Below the pieces are notes generated by a model. The model made no database searches. It was not told the DNA's origin and saw nothing but the letters and a program-made list of their open reading frames with translations. The position numbers and the translations under genes are program-made. From Schaalia sp. 19OD2882 (lineage in GTDB: Bacteria > Actinomycetota > Actinomycetes > Actinomycetales > Actinomycetaceae), in contig NZ_CP065521.1 in the NCBI RefSeq assembly GCF_018986735.1, positions 1,488,001 to 1,552,000 on the forward strand: DNA of 64,000 nt. Reading direction: 5' to 3'. Every line of letters begins with the position of its first letter. Positions within the stretch are counted from its first letter, which is position 1. Positions 54,142-63,073 of the stretch are shown in pieces.

Positions 54142-56655
54142 ATGCGTGTGAAGGACCAACCATTGCCTCTGGACTCCGAGGAGAACATTTCCGAGATCGA
54201 CGTCTCGGCGGAGATGCGCACCTCGTTCCTCGAATACGCGGTCTCGGTCATCCACGCGCGCGCGCTGCCCGATGCCCGCGACGGTCTCAAACCCGTCCAG
54301 CGGCGCATCCTGTTCCAGATGGACCAGATGGGGCTGCGCCCCGACCGCGGGCACGTGAAGTCCCAGCGTGTCGTCGGTGAGGTCATGGGCAAACTCCACC
54401 CGCACGGCGACTCGGCGATCTACGACGCCCTGGTCCGCCTGGCCCAACCCTTCAACCTGCGGGTGCCGCTGGTGGACGGGCACGGCAACTTCGGTTCCCT
54501 GGACGACGGTCCGGCGGCCGCCCGCTACACGGAGGCGCGCCTGGCGCCCGCAGCCATGGACCTGGTGGCCGGCCTGGACGAGGACACCGTCGACTTCGTC
54601 CCCAACTACGACAACCAGTTCATGCAGCCCGAGGTCCTGCCAGCGGCCTTTCCTCAGTTGCTCGTCAACGGCGCCTCGGGCATCGCCGTGGGCATGGCCA
54701 CCAACATCGCCCCCCACAACTTGGCCGAGACCATTGCGGCCGCATGCCACCTGCTGGACCATCCGGAGGCCGACACCGAGGAGCTCATGCGTTACGTGCC
54801 CGGCCCGGACCTGCCTGAAGGTGGCGTCATCGTCGGCCTGGACGGGGTGCGTGAGGCCTATGAGACGGGCCGCGGCGCATTCCGCACCCGTGCGAAGGTG
54901 CAGATCGAACGCGTGACCGCCCGCAAAGTCGGTCTGGTGGTCACGGAGCTGCCCTACATGGTCGGCCCGGAGAAGGTCATCGAGAAGATCAAGGAAAACG
55001 TCTCCGCCGGCCGCCTCAAGGGCATCTCCTCGGTCCAGAACCTCACGGACCGGGTCCACGGCCTTCGTCTGGTCATCGAGGTCAAGAACGGTTTCAACCC
55101 GGAGGCCGTCCTCCAACAGCTCTACCAGCGCACCCCCTTGGAGGACTCCTTCTCCATCAACGCCGTGGCCCTGGTCGACGGCCAGCCGCGCACGCTGGGC
55201 TTGAAGGAAATGCTCCGAGTCTTCCTCGACCACAGGATCGGGGTGACCCGCAGGCGCTGCGAGTTCCGCCTGGGCAAATTCCGTGACCGCCTGCACCTGG
55301 TCGAGGGCCTGCTCATCGCGGTGCTCGACATCGACGACGTCATTGCCATCATCCGTTCCTCCGAGGACGTGGACAGTGCCCGCGGGCGCCTCATGACGGC
55401 CTTCGACTTGTCGGAGGTCCAGGCGAACCACATCCTGGAGCTGCGCCTGCGTCGCCTGACGAAGTTCTCACGGCTCGAGTTGGAGTCCGAACGCGACGAC
55501 CTGGGTGCACGCATCGCCGGGTTGGAGGAGATTCTCGCCTCCACCTCACTGCTGCACGCGCTGGTCAAGTCCGAGATGCAGGAGGTCAGCGCGCGGCTGG
55601 GGACTGCGCGACGCACCGTCCTGCTCACCTCCACGGGGGCCGAGGGCGTGGCCGCCTCTTCGGCGGCCGGGGTCGCCGGGACGGTCGGGGCGGGCATGCC
55701 CACCTCCGCCCTTGCTGCGGCAGCCCTGCCGGCGGCACCACGTTCTGGCAAGGGGTTGGACCTGGAGATCGCGGACGAGCCGTGCACTGTGGTCCTGTCG
55801 GCCACCGGTGCTCTAGCCCGAATCCAAGGCGCCGACCCGCTCGAACCGGGTGGGACGCGCGCCGCGCACGACGGGTGGCGCGCCCAGATCGCGTCGACGG
55901 CCCGCTCCCAGGTGGCTGTGGTCACCGCGGACGGCGTGGCCCACAGGCTCGACGTGCTGGACCTGCCGGCGCTGCCTCGTTTTGAGACCGGATTGTCGCT
56001 GGCAGCGGCCACCCCCGCGCGGCTGCTGCTGCACACCGACTCCCCCGCCGTGGGCCTGCTGGACCCCGACGGCGATTCGGTCGTCGCCATGGGCACCGCC
56101 CAAGGGGTCGTCAAACGCCTGAAGCCCGACGCGCTCCAACGCGACGAGTGGGAGATCATCGCCCTGGAGGCCGGTGACCGCCTTGTGGGCTTGTCCGTGT
56201 GCTCGCAGGATGCGGACCTGGTCTTCGTGTCCTCGGATGCGCAGTTGCTGCGGACCCCCGCCGCCAAGGTGCGCCCGCAGGGTCGCACAGCCGCAGGCAT
56301 GGCCGGCATGAAGCTTTCTGCGGGGGCCGAGGCCATTGGTTTCTGGGTGGTCGAACAGGCTGAGGAGGCGGTGGTCGTCACGGTGGCGGCGGCCGCCGGA
56401 GCGCTGCCTGGAACGGGCCAGACGACGGTCAAGGTCACGCCCTTCGAGCTCTACCCCGTCAAGGGTCGCGGTGGCCAAGGGGTGCGCGCCCAGCGTTTCC
56501 TGCGAGGCGAGGACCGTCTGGACATCGCGTGGGTGGGCCCCCGGCCCTCCCGTGCGGCCTCAGCCGACGGCAGCGCCGTGGAGCTTCCTGCCGAGGATGC
56601 CCGCCGCGACGGCTCGGGTTCACCGATATCCCTGCCCATCGCCACCTTGGGCTGA
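54142..56655 (+). CDS. parC: DNA topoisomerase IV subunit A
   Basis: Cleaves and religates DNA to decatenate chromosomes. 837 aa. Catalytic tyrosine Y129 in [10 protein letters not shown]; quinolone-resistance region [13 protein letters not shown] (wild-type-like serine and aspartate not judged further); six-blade C-terminal beta-propeller region ending in [14 protein letters not shown]. The start could also be ATG 54133; I chose 54142 because GACAAT (54129-54134) ends 7 nt upstream. ParC rather than GyrA because the partner parE at 59-61 kb is close and the propeller lacks a clear GyrA box. Confidence 0.85.
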   Translation: MRVKDQPLPLDSEENISEIDVSAEMRTSFLEYAVSVIHARALPDARDGLKPVQRRILFQMDQMGLRPDRGHVKSQRVVGEVMGKLHPHGDSAIYDALVRLAQPFNLRVPLVDGHGNFGSLDDGPAAARYTEARLAPAAMDLVAGLDEDTVDFVPNYDNQFMQPEVLPAAFPQLLVNGASGIAVGMATNIAPHNLAETIAAACHLLDHPEADTEELMRYVPGPDLPEGGVIVGLDGVREAYETGRGAFRTRAKVQIERVTARKVGLVVTELPYMVGPEKVIEKIKENVSAGRLKGISSVQNLTDRVHGLRLVIEVKNGFNPEAVLQQLYQRTPLEDSFSINAVALVDGQPRTLGLKEMLRVFLDHRIGVTRRRCEFRLGKFRDRLHLVEGLLIAVLDIDDVIAIIRSSEDVDSARGRLMTAFDLSEVQANHILELRLRRLTKFSRLELESERDDLGARIAGLEEILASTSLLHALVKSEMQEVSARLGTARRTVLLTSTGAEGVAASSAAGVAGTVGAGMPTSALAAAALPAAPRSGKGLDLEIADEPCTVVLSATGALARIQGADPLEPGGTRAAHDGWRAQIASTARSQVAVVTADGVAHRLDVLDLPALPRFETGLSLAAATPARLLLHTDSPAVGLLDPDGDSVVAMGTAQGVVKRLKPDALQRDEWEIIALEAGDRLVGLSVCSQDADLVFVSSDAQLLRTPAAKVRPQGRTAAGMAGMKLSAGAEAIGFWVVEQAEEAVVVTVAAAAGALPGTGQTTVKVTPFELYPVKGRGGQGVRAQRFLRGEDRLDIAWVGPRPSRAASADGSAVELPAEDARRDGSGSPISLPIATLG

Positions 56656-56675
56656 GGTCCGGCGCTGGCAGTGCG

Positions 56676-56704
56676 AAGGCGAGGGCGCCCCGCCCTCGCC
56701 TTTT
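56676..56704 (+). terminator. Terminator after parC
   Basis: AAGGCGAGGGC (56676-56686), 5-nt loop, GCCCTCGCCTT (56692-56702) and TTTT. Confidence 0.85.
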
Positions 56705-56743
56705 GCCGTGGGGACGCGGGGGCCACCGCCTGTCCCGCCCCTG

Positions 56744-57784
56744 TCAGATCTCGATGGCGTACAGACGCGACTGGCCCACCGTGCGGAAGCCCAGGTAGTC
56801 GTAGACGGCCAACGCGCCCGAATGGTTCGCCGACCCCAATCCCGCCCCCGTACGGTCCATGCCGTCAGCCGCCTGGGCGTGCATGGAGGACACGACGAGG
56901 GCGTCCACGACGTGCGCATTACGGTAGTCCTGGTCCACGGCCATCTGGTCGATGTACCCCTCACGCCATCCCAGGGCGGCCCAGTCCTGGACGTAGCGGG
57001 AAGCCATGAGGAAACCCGCCACACGTGGCCGGTCCCCCTTCTTGTCCACGGCGACGAAGGACCATTCGGGAACGAAGGCCGTGCGCCCCATGCTCCACTG
57101 CTCGGCGGTGATCGGACGGCGTCCCCACTCCTGCTCGGAGATCCGGTTCGCCAAGTGGCGGGTGGGCTCCTCCCACTGGGGGCCCCACGGCTCCACCTCC
57201 AGCCAGCGTCCCAAGTCCGGCATCTGCGGCAGGACGCGCAGGTCGGCGCGCAACTCGTAGTAGGTGCGCGCCCAGCGAAATCCACGGGCCTTCAGGTGTT
57301 CCTCGTGGTCCTCCTGGCCGGTCTCGACCTGGGCGACAATCTGTGCGGGCCCGTTGCCGGGAATGCCGGCCAGCATCTGGCGCGCCGCCATCTCCTGCCA
57401 CGCCACCAGCGAGGCCCCCAGGCCCACACGGCGGAACGCCGGGTCCACCCCGCCTTGGCACACGCACTCGACATGCCCCGGGAAACGCAACTCCACCTGC
57501 GCGAAGGCCACCATGCGCCCATTGGCCATGCCGCGCGTGGCAAAACCTGCCACCCCACGCCACTGGGTTCCGCTGGAGAGCATCTCGAAGACTTCGTCCG
57601 GCGAGGTCCGAAATGGCGGGTTGTCCCTGGCCTCGATGCGCGCCACGAGATTGGCCAACGGGTGCAGGTGTTCGACGGTGAGTTCGCTCCACTCGACCCC
57701 GTGGGCACTGACCGGGAAGGGAACGTCCGCCGGCGCATTGGCACGCACGGCCAATGGCAGGGAGCCGGTGGTCGGTTCAGGCAC
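56744..57784 (-). CDS. GNAT-family N-acetyltransferase with two GNAT modules (paralogue 1)
   Basis: 346 aa. The first module has VDPAFRRVGLGASLVAWQEM as acetyl-CoA loop (about residues 112-131); the C-terminal module ends in GALAVYDYLGFRTVGQSRLY, the usual final GNAT strand, with MAVDQDYRNAHVVDALV as a less perfect loop. This tandem layout resembles mycothiol synthase MshD, but identity with MshD is not established. GTG 57784 has AAGGAGG upstream. Followed upstream by a paralogue at 52 nt. Confidence 0.75.
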   Translation of the reverse strand: MPEPTTGSLPLAVRANAPADVPFPVSAHGVEWSELTVEHLHPLANLVARIEARDNPPFRTSPDEVFEMLSSGTQWRGVAGFATRGMANGRMVAFAQVELRFPGHVECVCQGGVDPAFRRVGLGASLVAWQEMAARQMLAGIPGNGPAQIVAQVETGQEDHEEHLKARGFRWARTYYELRADLRVLPQMPDLGRWLEVEPWGPQWEEPTRHLANRISEQEWGRRPITAEQWSMGRTAFVPEWSFVAVDKKGDRPRVAGFLMASRYVQDWAALGWREGYIDQMAVDQDYRNAHVVDALVVSSMHAQAADGMDRTGAGLGSANHSGALAVYDYLGFRTVGQSRLYAIEI

Positions 57785-57835
57785 GGCGTCCTCCTTCCGG
57801 GTCGAATCGGCGGTCAGGGCATGGAGGGCGGGGGT

Positions 57836-58855
57836 TCACAGGTCGATCGCGTAGAGGACTTCGGCCCGCTCGTCCACGAAACCGAAGTGCTCGTAGATCG
57901 CGTGGGCGGCCGATGCGGACTTCGTGTCCACGTCCAGGCCGATCTTCGGCATGCCACTGGCCGCCGCGGAGGCCACGGTGGCGCCCAGGACCACTGAGGC
58001 AAGGGAGCGTCCACGGTGTCCGGGCAGCACGCCGACCAGGTACACGTAGGCCTCCGGCTTGCCGGTGGCCGCCCATTTCGCGGTGGGGCGTCCCGCCAAG
58101 GAGTAGGCGGCGACCTCGCCCTGCCCGTCCAGCAGGATCCATGACCAGCGGCTCTCCAGGTCGGGCAGCGCGTCCTTCCACCAGCGCCCCCGAAGGTGGG
58201 AGCGGTAGTGGTCGAGGAAGGCCGCCATGTGTGCGTCGTGAATGACCTCGACGGGCACACGGTCAGAAGTGACCAGACGGTATCCATCGGGCACCTTCGG
58301 CATGGTTTCGCCGCCCTCGAGTTCACGGTACATGAGCTGGAAGGTTCGTTTGGCCGAGAATCCTGCGGCGATGTGGAGGCGGCGCCGGTCGGCCATGTGG
58401 GAGTCCACGTAGTTGACGATCGATGCGGGAAGCTCACTGTCTGCCCCGTGGACCTCGACCAACAACTGGCGGGCGCGTCCGACCTGCCAGTGCAGGAGGG
58501 AGCGTCCCACTCCCCTGCCACGCCACTTCGGGTCGATGACGGCACCCACCACGGCGATCGCGGCCTCGGGGATGTCTCGCAGGATCTTCACCCATGCCGC
58601 CGCCACGATGGTGCGTTGACTGTCCAGACCCACGATGGTCTCGTAGACGTCGGTGCCGTGGGCGCCCTCGACCATGTTGGCCACGACAAGGGGCGCAGTG
58701 CGCCTGATCGCATCGTCCGCCCGCTCCGTCCGCTGGCACAGGTCGTACACGCCGGGCGCGTCACCGGCGATCAACGGTCGCCAGCGCAGCCCGAGGTGGC
58801 TTCCTGGGCGGCGAACGGACGAGGGCGGGTCGAGGCGCTGCGCTAGTCCGGTCAT
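57836..58855 (-). CDS. GNAT-family N-acetyltransferase with two GNAT modules (paralogue 2)
   Basis: 339 aa. Acetyl-CoA loops VIDPKWRGRGVGRSLLHWQ (first module) and VLPGHRGRSLASVVLGA (second), with AIYEHFGFVDERAEVLYAID at the end. The same build as its neighbour, so the pair probably arose by duplication. ATG 58855 is preceded by TAGGAT and 6 nt (58867-58862), a leaderless promoter. Substrate unknown. Confidence 0.78.
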   Translation of the reverse strand: MTGLAQRLDPPSSVRRPGSHLGLRWRPLIAGDAPGVYDLCQRTERADDAIRRTAPLVVANMVEGAHGTDVYETIVGLDSQRTIVAAAWVKILRDIPEAAIAVVGAVIDPKWRGRGVGRSLLHWQVGRARQLLVEVHGADSELPASIVNYVDSHMADRRRLHIAAGFSAKRTFQLMYRELEGGETMPKVPDGYRLVTSDRVPVEVIHDAHMAAFLDHYRSHLRGRWWKDALPDLESRWSWILLDGQGEVAAYSLAGRPTAKWAATGKPEAYVYLVGVLPGHRGRSLASVVLGATVASAAASGMPKIGLDVDTKSASAAHAIYEHFGFVDERAEVLYAIDL

Positions 58856-58944
58856 GGGCTCATCCTACGGGCTGAGGACGCCGAACAGGTCCAAAGTCCC
58901 GCGCAACGTGCGCGAGTGCAAGCGCAATGGGAGAGGACGGGCGT

Positions 58945-61053
58945 TCAGGCGTCGATCCGGTCACGGTCCAGATGAGCGGCCTCGTCGACGATGAAGTCCT
59001 TCCTGGGGCCCACGACGGAGCCCATGAGCAGCTCGAAGACGTCCTCGGCCTCACGCAGGGAGGCCTCATCGGCCAAGGTGATGCGACGCAAGGAGCGGTG
59101 CTGACGATCCATGGTCGTCTCGGCCAGCTGGTCGGCGTCCATCTCGCCCAGACCCTTGTAACGCTGGATGGGTTCCCTCCACGTGCGCCCGGACTTGCGC
59201 AGGGAGGCCAGGGTCCGGTGCATCTCGTCCTCGGAGTAGGTGTAGATGAGCTCACGGCTCTTGCGGCCCTTGGCTTGGACCTCGATGCGGTGCAGGGGTG
59301 GCACGGCCGCGTAGACGCGGCCGGCTTCGACCATGGGGCGCATGTAGCGGAAGAAGAGGGTGAGCAGCAGAGTACGGATGTGGGCGCCGTCCACGTCGGC
59401 GTCCGTCATGAGGATCACCTTGCCGTAGCGCGCCTGGTCCAGGTCGAAGGTGCGACCCGAACCCGCACCGATGACTTGGATGATGTTGGCGCATTCCGCG
59501 TTTCCCAGCATGTCGGCCGTGGAGGCCTTCTGGACGTTGAGGATCTTTCCACGGATCGGGAAGAGCGCCTGGTACTGGCTGTTGCGGGCGGCCTTGGCCG
59601 TGCCCAGCGCGGAGTCGCCCTCGACGATGAACAGTTCGGTCTGGGAGACGTCCTCCATCCGACAGTCGGCCAATTTGGCCGGCAGGGACGAGGTCTCCAG
59701 TGCGTTCTTGCGTCGGGAGATCTCCTTGTGGATACGTGCCGAGACGCGAGCCTTCATCTCACCGACGACCTTTTCCAGCAGCATCTGCGTCTGCTGCTTG
59801 TCGTCACGCCTTGAGGAGGCGAACTTCGCGTCCAGCCAGTCCCCCACGACCCTGGCGACCACCGTGCGCACCTGCGGGGTGCCCAGGACCTCCTTGGTCT
59901 GTCCTTCGAACTGGGGTTCGGGGAAGCGGACTGTGACCACCGCGGTCAGGCCGGCCAGGACGTCCTCCTTCTCGGGCCGTCCGTCCTTGGGGCCGACCTT
60001 GAGCTTGCGGGCATTCTTGTCGACATGGGCACGCAGCACCTTGAGCACGGCCTGTTCGAAGCCGGCGACATGTGTCCCACCCTTGGGGGTGGCGATGATG
60101 TTGACGAAGGACTGGGAGTGGGTGTCGTAGCCGATCCCCCACCGGATGGCGCAGTCGACCTCGCAGGTGCGTTCGACCTCGGTGGCCTTCAGGTGCCCGG
60201 AGTCGGGGTCCAGTGCCTGGACGGTCTCGGTGAAAGTGCCCGTTCCGGTGATGTGCCACGTGTCGGTGACAGGACCGTCGGTGGCCAGCCAGTCGGCGAA
60301 GTCCACCACACCTCCGTCGAAGCGGAAGGACTCGTGCAGGACCTCGTCGCCACGCTCGTCCCAGCAGTTGATGGTCAGGCCCGGCACCAGGAAGGCGGTC
60401 TGGCGGGCACGCGCCAGCAGGGTGTCCCAGGCGAAACCTTCGGTGGAGGGAAAGATCTGGAAGTCTGCCCAAAAGCGCACTCGGGTGCCGGTCACCGCCC
60501 TTTTCACCTTGGCGACGGTTTTGAGGGCCGAGGAGTCGGTGAAGGGAGTGAAGGGCGAGTTCGGGGTGCGCTGGCGCGAGTCGTCGAATTCTCCGGGTTC
60601 TCCACGGCGGAAGCACATCTGGTGGGTCTTTCCACCGCGGTCGACCTGGACGTCCATTCGTGCGGACAGGGCGTTGACCACGGAGGCGCCCACACCGTGC
60701 AGGCCGCCGGAGGAAGAGTACGACCCGCCGCCGAACTTGCCTCCGGCGTGCAGCTTGGTGTAGACGACTTCGACTCCTGACAGGCCCACCCCGGGGACTT
60801 CGTCGACGGGGACGCCTCGGCCGTTGTCGGCCACGGAGGCCGAGTGGTCCGGGTGCAGTCGCACGTCGATGGTTGTGCAATGTCCTTCAAGGGCCTCGTC
60901 CACGGCGTTGTCGATGATCTCCCACAGGCAGTGCATGAGGCCCCTGTGGTCGGTCGAGCCGATGTACATGCCGGGGCGTTTGCGCACGGCCTCGAGTCCC
61001 TCCAGGACGGAGAGGTGCCGGGCGTTGTAGTCGGATGACGCTGCTGGACTCAC
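58945..61053 (-). CDS. parE: DNA topoisomerase IV subunit B
   Basis: ATPase subunit paired with ParC. 702 aa. GHKL ATP site (EIIDNAVDEALEG, DNGRGVPVDE, GGLHGVGASVVNALS), TOPRIM motifs VEGDSALGTAKAARN and MTDADVDGAHI, and the C-terminal RYKGLGEMDADQL. A GTG start at 61053 is preceded by TAGGAT (61065-61060) with a 6-nt spacer, hence leaderless. Could in principle be GyrB, but length and the nearby parC argue for ParE. Confidence 0.88.
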   Translation of the reverse strand: MSPAASSDYNARHLSVLEGLEAVRKRPGMYIGSTDHRGLMHCLWEIIDNAVDEALEGHCTTIDVRLHPDHSASVADNGRGVPVDEVPGVGLSGVEVVYTKLHAGGKFGGGSYSSSGGLHGVGASVVNALSARMDVQVDRGGKTHQMCFRRGEPGEFDDSRQRTPNSPFTPFTDSSALKTVAKVKRAVTGTRVRFWADFQIFPSTEGFAWDTLLARARQTAFLVPGLTINCWDERGDEVLHESFRFDGGVVDFADWLATDGPVTDTWHITGTGTFTETVQALDPDSGHLKATEVERTCEVDCAIRWGIGYDTHSQSFVNIIATPKGGTHVAGFEQAVLKVLRAHVDKNARKLKVGPKDGRPEKEDVLAGLTAVVTVRFPEPQFEGQTKEVLGTPQVRTVVARVVGDWLDAKFASSRRDDKQQTQMLLEKVVGEMKARVSARIHKEISRRKNALETSSLPAKLADCRMEDVSQTELFIVEGDSALGTAKAARNSQYQALFPIRGKILNVQKASTADMLGNAECANIIQVIGAGSGRTFDLDQARYGKVILMTDADVDGAHIRTLLLTLFFRYMRPMVEAGRVYAAVPPLHRIEVQAKGRKSRELIYTYSEDEMHRTLASLRKSGRTWREPIQRYKGLGEMDADQLAETTMDRQHRSLRRITLADEASLREAEDVFELLMGSVVGPRKDFIVDEAAHLDRDRIDA

Positions 61054-61144
61054 CCGGACATCCTAGGAAACCCCTCTCACATCTGCCCCACCCCACGCGA
61101 GGAACGCGGACTTCGTGTCGGAACTCGTCGGCTCTGCGCTGACG

Positions 61145-61194
61145 GACGAATCTCACCACCCGCGAGATTCGTCGGCGTTCCCGTGAGATTCGTC
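61145..61194. repeat. GACGAATCTC repeat cluster 4
   Basis: GACGAATCTC (61145-61154), GAGATTCGTC (61164-61173) and GAGATTCGTC (61185-61194). Steps of 19 and 21 bp, the mirror image of cluster 2. Located between parE and the divergent DUF7455-like gene. Confidence 0.75.
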
Positions 61195-61281
61195 CTTCGG
61201 TACGGGCGAGCCGGTTGCGCCGAGGGCGAACCCGGGCGGATGGGACGCGCTGACGAGGGCGGGACGTGATCTGATGGAGGC

Positions 61282-61500
61282 ATGAACGCACGCTCCACGC
61301 TCGAACGCCCCAATGCCAACTCCGCGGTCCTGACCGCTGCGGACCGTTGCGACATGTGTGGAGCCCGGGCTTGGGTGCGCGCGACGATGGCGTCGGGTAA
61401 CTTGCACTTTTGCGCCCACCACGCGCGCAATCACATCGACGCCCTGCGCCTGAAGGCACTCGAAGTCGTCGACGAGCGCCACCTCCTCGTGGAGGACTGA
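61282..61500 (+). CDS. DUF7455-like small zinc-ribbon protein
   Basis: 72 aa. A CxxC pair in ADRCDMCGARAWVRATMASG and a C/H pair in LHFCAHHARNH suggest one structural zinc site. This small protein is common near sigma-factor and parE genes in actinobacteria. ATG 61282 has GGAGG but only 1 nt away, so initiation may be leaderless or use poor spacing. Function unknown. Confidence 0.78.
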   Translation: MNARSTLERPNANSAVLTAADRCDMCGARAWVRATMASGNLHFCAHHARNHIDALRLKALEVVDERHLLVED

Positions 61501-61615
61501 CTGACCAGCGCGGACGTGGTCGGCCACGAGTCAACTTCCCTCCTTCGTCGGGTGGCAGGGAACACAGGTCGCCGTGTAGGTTTGTGATCAATGCAAGTGT
61601 TAGGAGATTGATCCC

Positions 61616-62062
61616 ATGGGCCTTTTCGCATCCCGTCCGCCCGCTTCCGGTGTCCCCATCGTCACCCAGGACCGCATCAAGGCCGTCTTCGACGAACAAA
61701 AGTGGCACTACTACGTCGACAGTGACGGCGACCTGGGCGGCATGTGGGATGACGACAACTTCCACTTCATGCTGCGCGGCGAGGACAAGGAGATCCTGAT
61801 CATCAGCGGTCGCTGGCACGGCTCCTTGCCGATGGATCGCCTCGAGCAGGTCCGCGAGTTCATCACGAACTGGCACCGTGGCAAGTTGTGGCCCAAGTGC
61901 TACCACCGCATCGACGACGAGGGACGCATCCGCCTGTACACCGAGGTCTCCATCGACTACGAGCACGGTGCCACGGACAAGCAGATCTACCAGCACGTCT
62001 CCTGCGCCCTGGGCACCTCGCAGCAGTTCTTCAAGGCACTCGCCACGGAACTCGGCAACTGA
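61616..62062 (+). CDS. YbjN domain protein (paralogue 1)
   Basis: 148 aa, soluble. YbjN-type alpha/beta fold: HYYVDSDGDLGGMWDDDNFH, a central VREFITNWHRGKLWPKCYHR and the final VSIDYEHGATDKQIYQHVSC. TTAGGAG 8 nt upstream of ATG 61616. YbjN proteins have been linked to stress response and to chaperone-like roles, but the biochemical function is unsettled. Confidence 0.82.
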   Translation: MGLFASRPPASGVPIVTQDRIKAVFDEQKWHYYVDSDGDLGGMWDDDNFHFMLRGEDKEILIISGRWHGSLPMDRLEQVREFITNWHRGKLWPKCYHRIDDEGRIRLYTEVSIDYEHGATDKQIYQHVSCALGTSQQFFKALATELGN

Positions 62063-62172
62063 CGCCCCCATCCCCCGGCCTCGGGTTCCTCCCGCTTGAC
62101 CGAACAACCACCCACATGAGCGGACCGCCCTTGACGGCCGCCCGGCACCCGAATTGAAAGGACCTTTCGACA

Positions 62173-62649
62173 ATGGGTCTGTTCGACTTCCTCTCCTCCT
62201 CTCCCGCTGAGCCGGAGAACCCCGTCGCCGCCATCAGCCAGGATCGCCTCAAGGACATCTTCGACAGGCAGGAGTGGCACTACTTCGTCGACGACGACGG
62301 TGATCTTGGTGGCCGCTGGGGCTACTCGGGCTTCTACTTCATCCTCACGGGCAAGGACCAGGAGATTCTCCACATCACCTCTCGCATGCGCGAGCCCGTG
62401 CCCGAGCAGTACGTCGACGAGTTGCGCACCTTCATCGAGGACTGGCACCGCGACAAGATCTGGCCCAAGGCCTACCACACGTGGAGTGACGACGGTCAGC
62501 TCTATGTCAACGCCGAGGTCAACATCGACTACGAGCACGGAGCCTCCGACGGCCAGCTGCTCCAGCACGTCCATTGCGCGATCGGCACTTCGAACCAGCT
62601 CTACGAGAAGGTCCGCGAACGCTTCGGGATCCAACAGATCACCGACTGA
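62173..62649 (+). CDS. YbjN domain protein (paralogue 2)
   Basis: 158 aa, clearly paralogous to the preceding gene: HYFVDDDGDLGGRWGYSGFY, FIEDWHRDKIWPKAYHTW and VNIDYEHGASDGQLLQHVHC align over the whole length. AAAGGACCTTT before ATG 62173. The pair is a tandem duplication; the two probably interact or have divided a common role. Confidence 0.82.
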   Translation: MGLFDFLSSSPAEPENPVAAISQDRLKDIFDRQEWHYFVDDDGDLGGRWGYSGFYFILTGKDQEILHITSRMREPVPEQYVDELRTFIEDWHRDKIWPKAYHTWSDDGQLYVNAEVNIDYEHGASDGQLLQHVHCAIGTSNQLYEKVRERFGIQQITD

Positions 62650-62789
62650 ATCGCGCCTCTCCACGGTGCGCGAGGTCCCGGTCGCGCCAGCGGTGACTGA
62701 ACCACTGTGCGGCGCCTGTCCCCAGCCACCATTGGCCCGGATGGGCCTCGCCCACGAAAGGACCGCACATCAGCCAGCGTCTCACGGTG

Positions 62790-62900
62790 GTTGACAACGC
62801 TTGACGGAGGCGGGGCGTACTGTCCCTTCGGCGCAGGCACCTGCGCCCCTGCCTCCCGGAGGGCCCGGAAGGGCTCTGCGAACTCAAGGGGCTTTTGCGT
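62790..62900 (+). ncRNA. Candidate structured noncoding RNA
   Basis: The 424 bp between ybjN-2 and sigA contain no convincing gene. GGAGGCGGGG (62806-62815) pairs with CCCTGCCTCC (62847-62856), enclosing GCGCAG/CTGCGC (62831-62836, 62841-62846, loop GCAC), followed by AGGGCCC/GGGCTCT (62860-62866, 62871-62877) with a GGAA tetraloop. The G-U pairs and the GNRA loop exist only on the plus strand. TTGACA (62791-62796) precedes. No known family recognised. Confidence 0.3.
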
Positions 62901-63031
62901 GCTTGTCCGGCCCGCTCGGTCCCGGCCCGAACCCTGTGTTCCCCGCTGGGCACCGTGTACGGGATCATCCGCACGAGAACGGGGCGGAACACCCACGAGC
63001 GAGTCTTCCACGCTCCACGTCATCACACACG

Positions 63032-63064
63032 AACGCCCTGCACCCGTGTTGGGTGCAGGGCGTT
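63032..63064 (-). terminator. Terminator after sigA
   Basis: Perfect 14-bp stem AACGCCCTGCACCC (63032-63045) / GGGTGCAGGGCGTT (63051-63064), 5-nt loop, directly after the sigA stop. Confidence 0.8.
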
Positions 63065-63073
63065 TGCGTGGTC

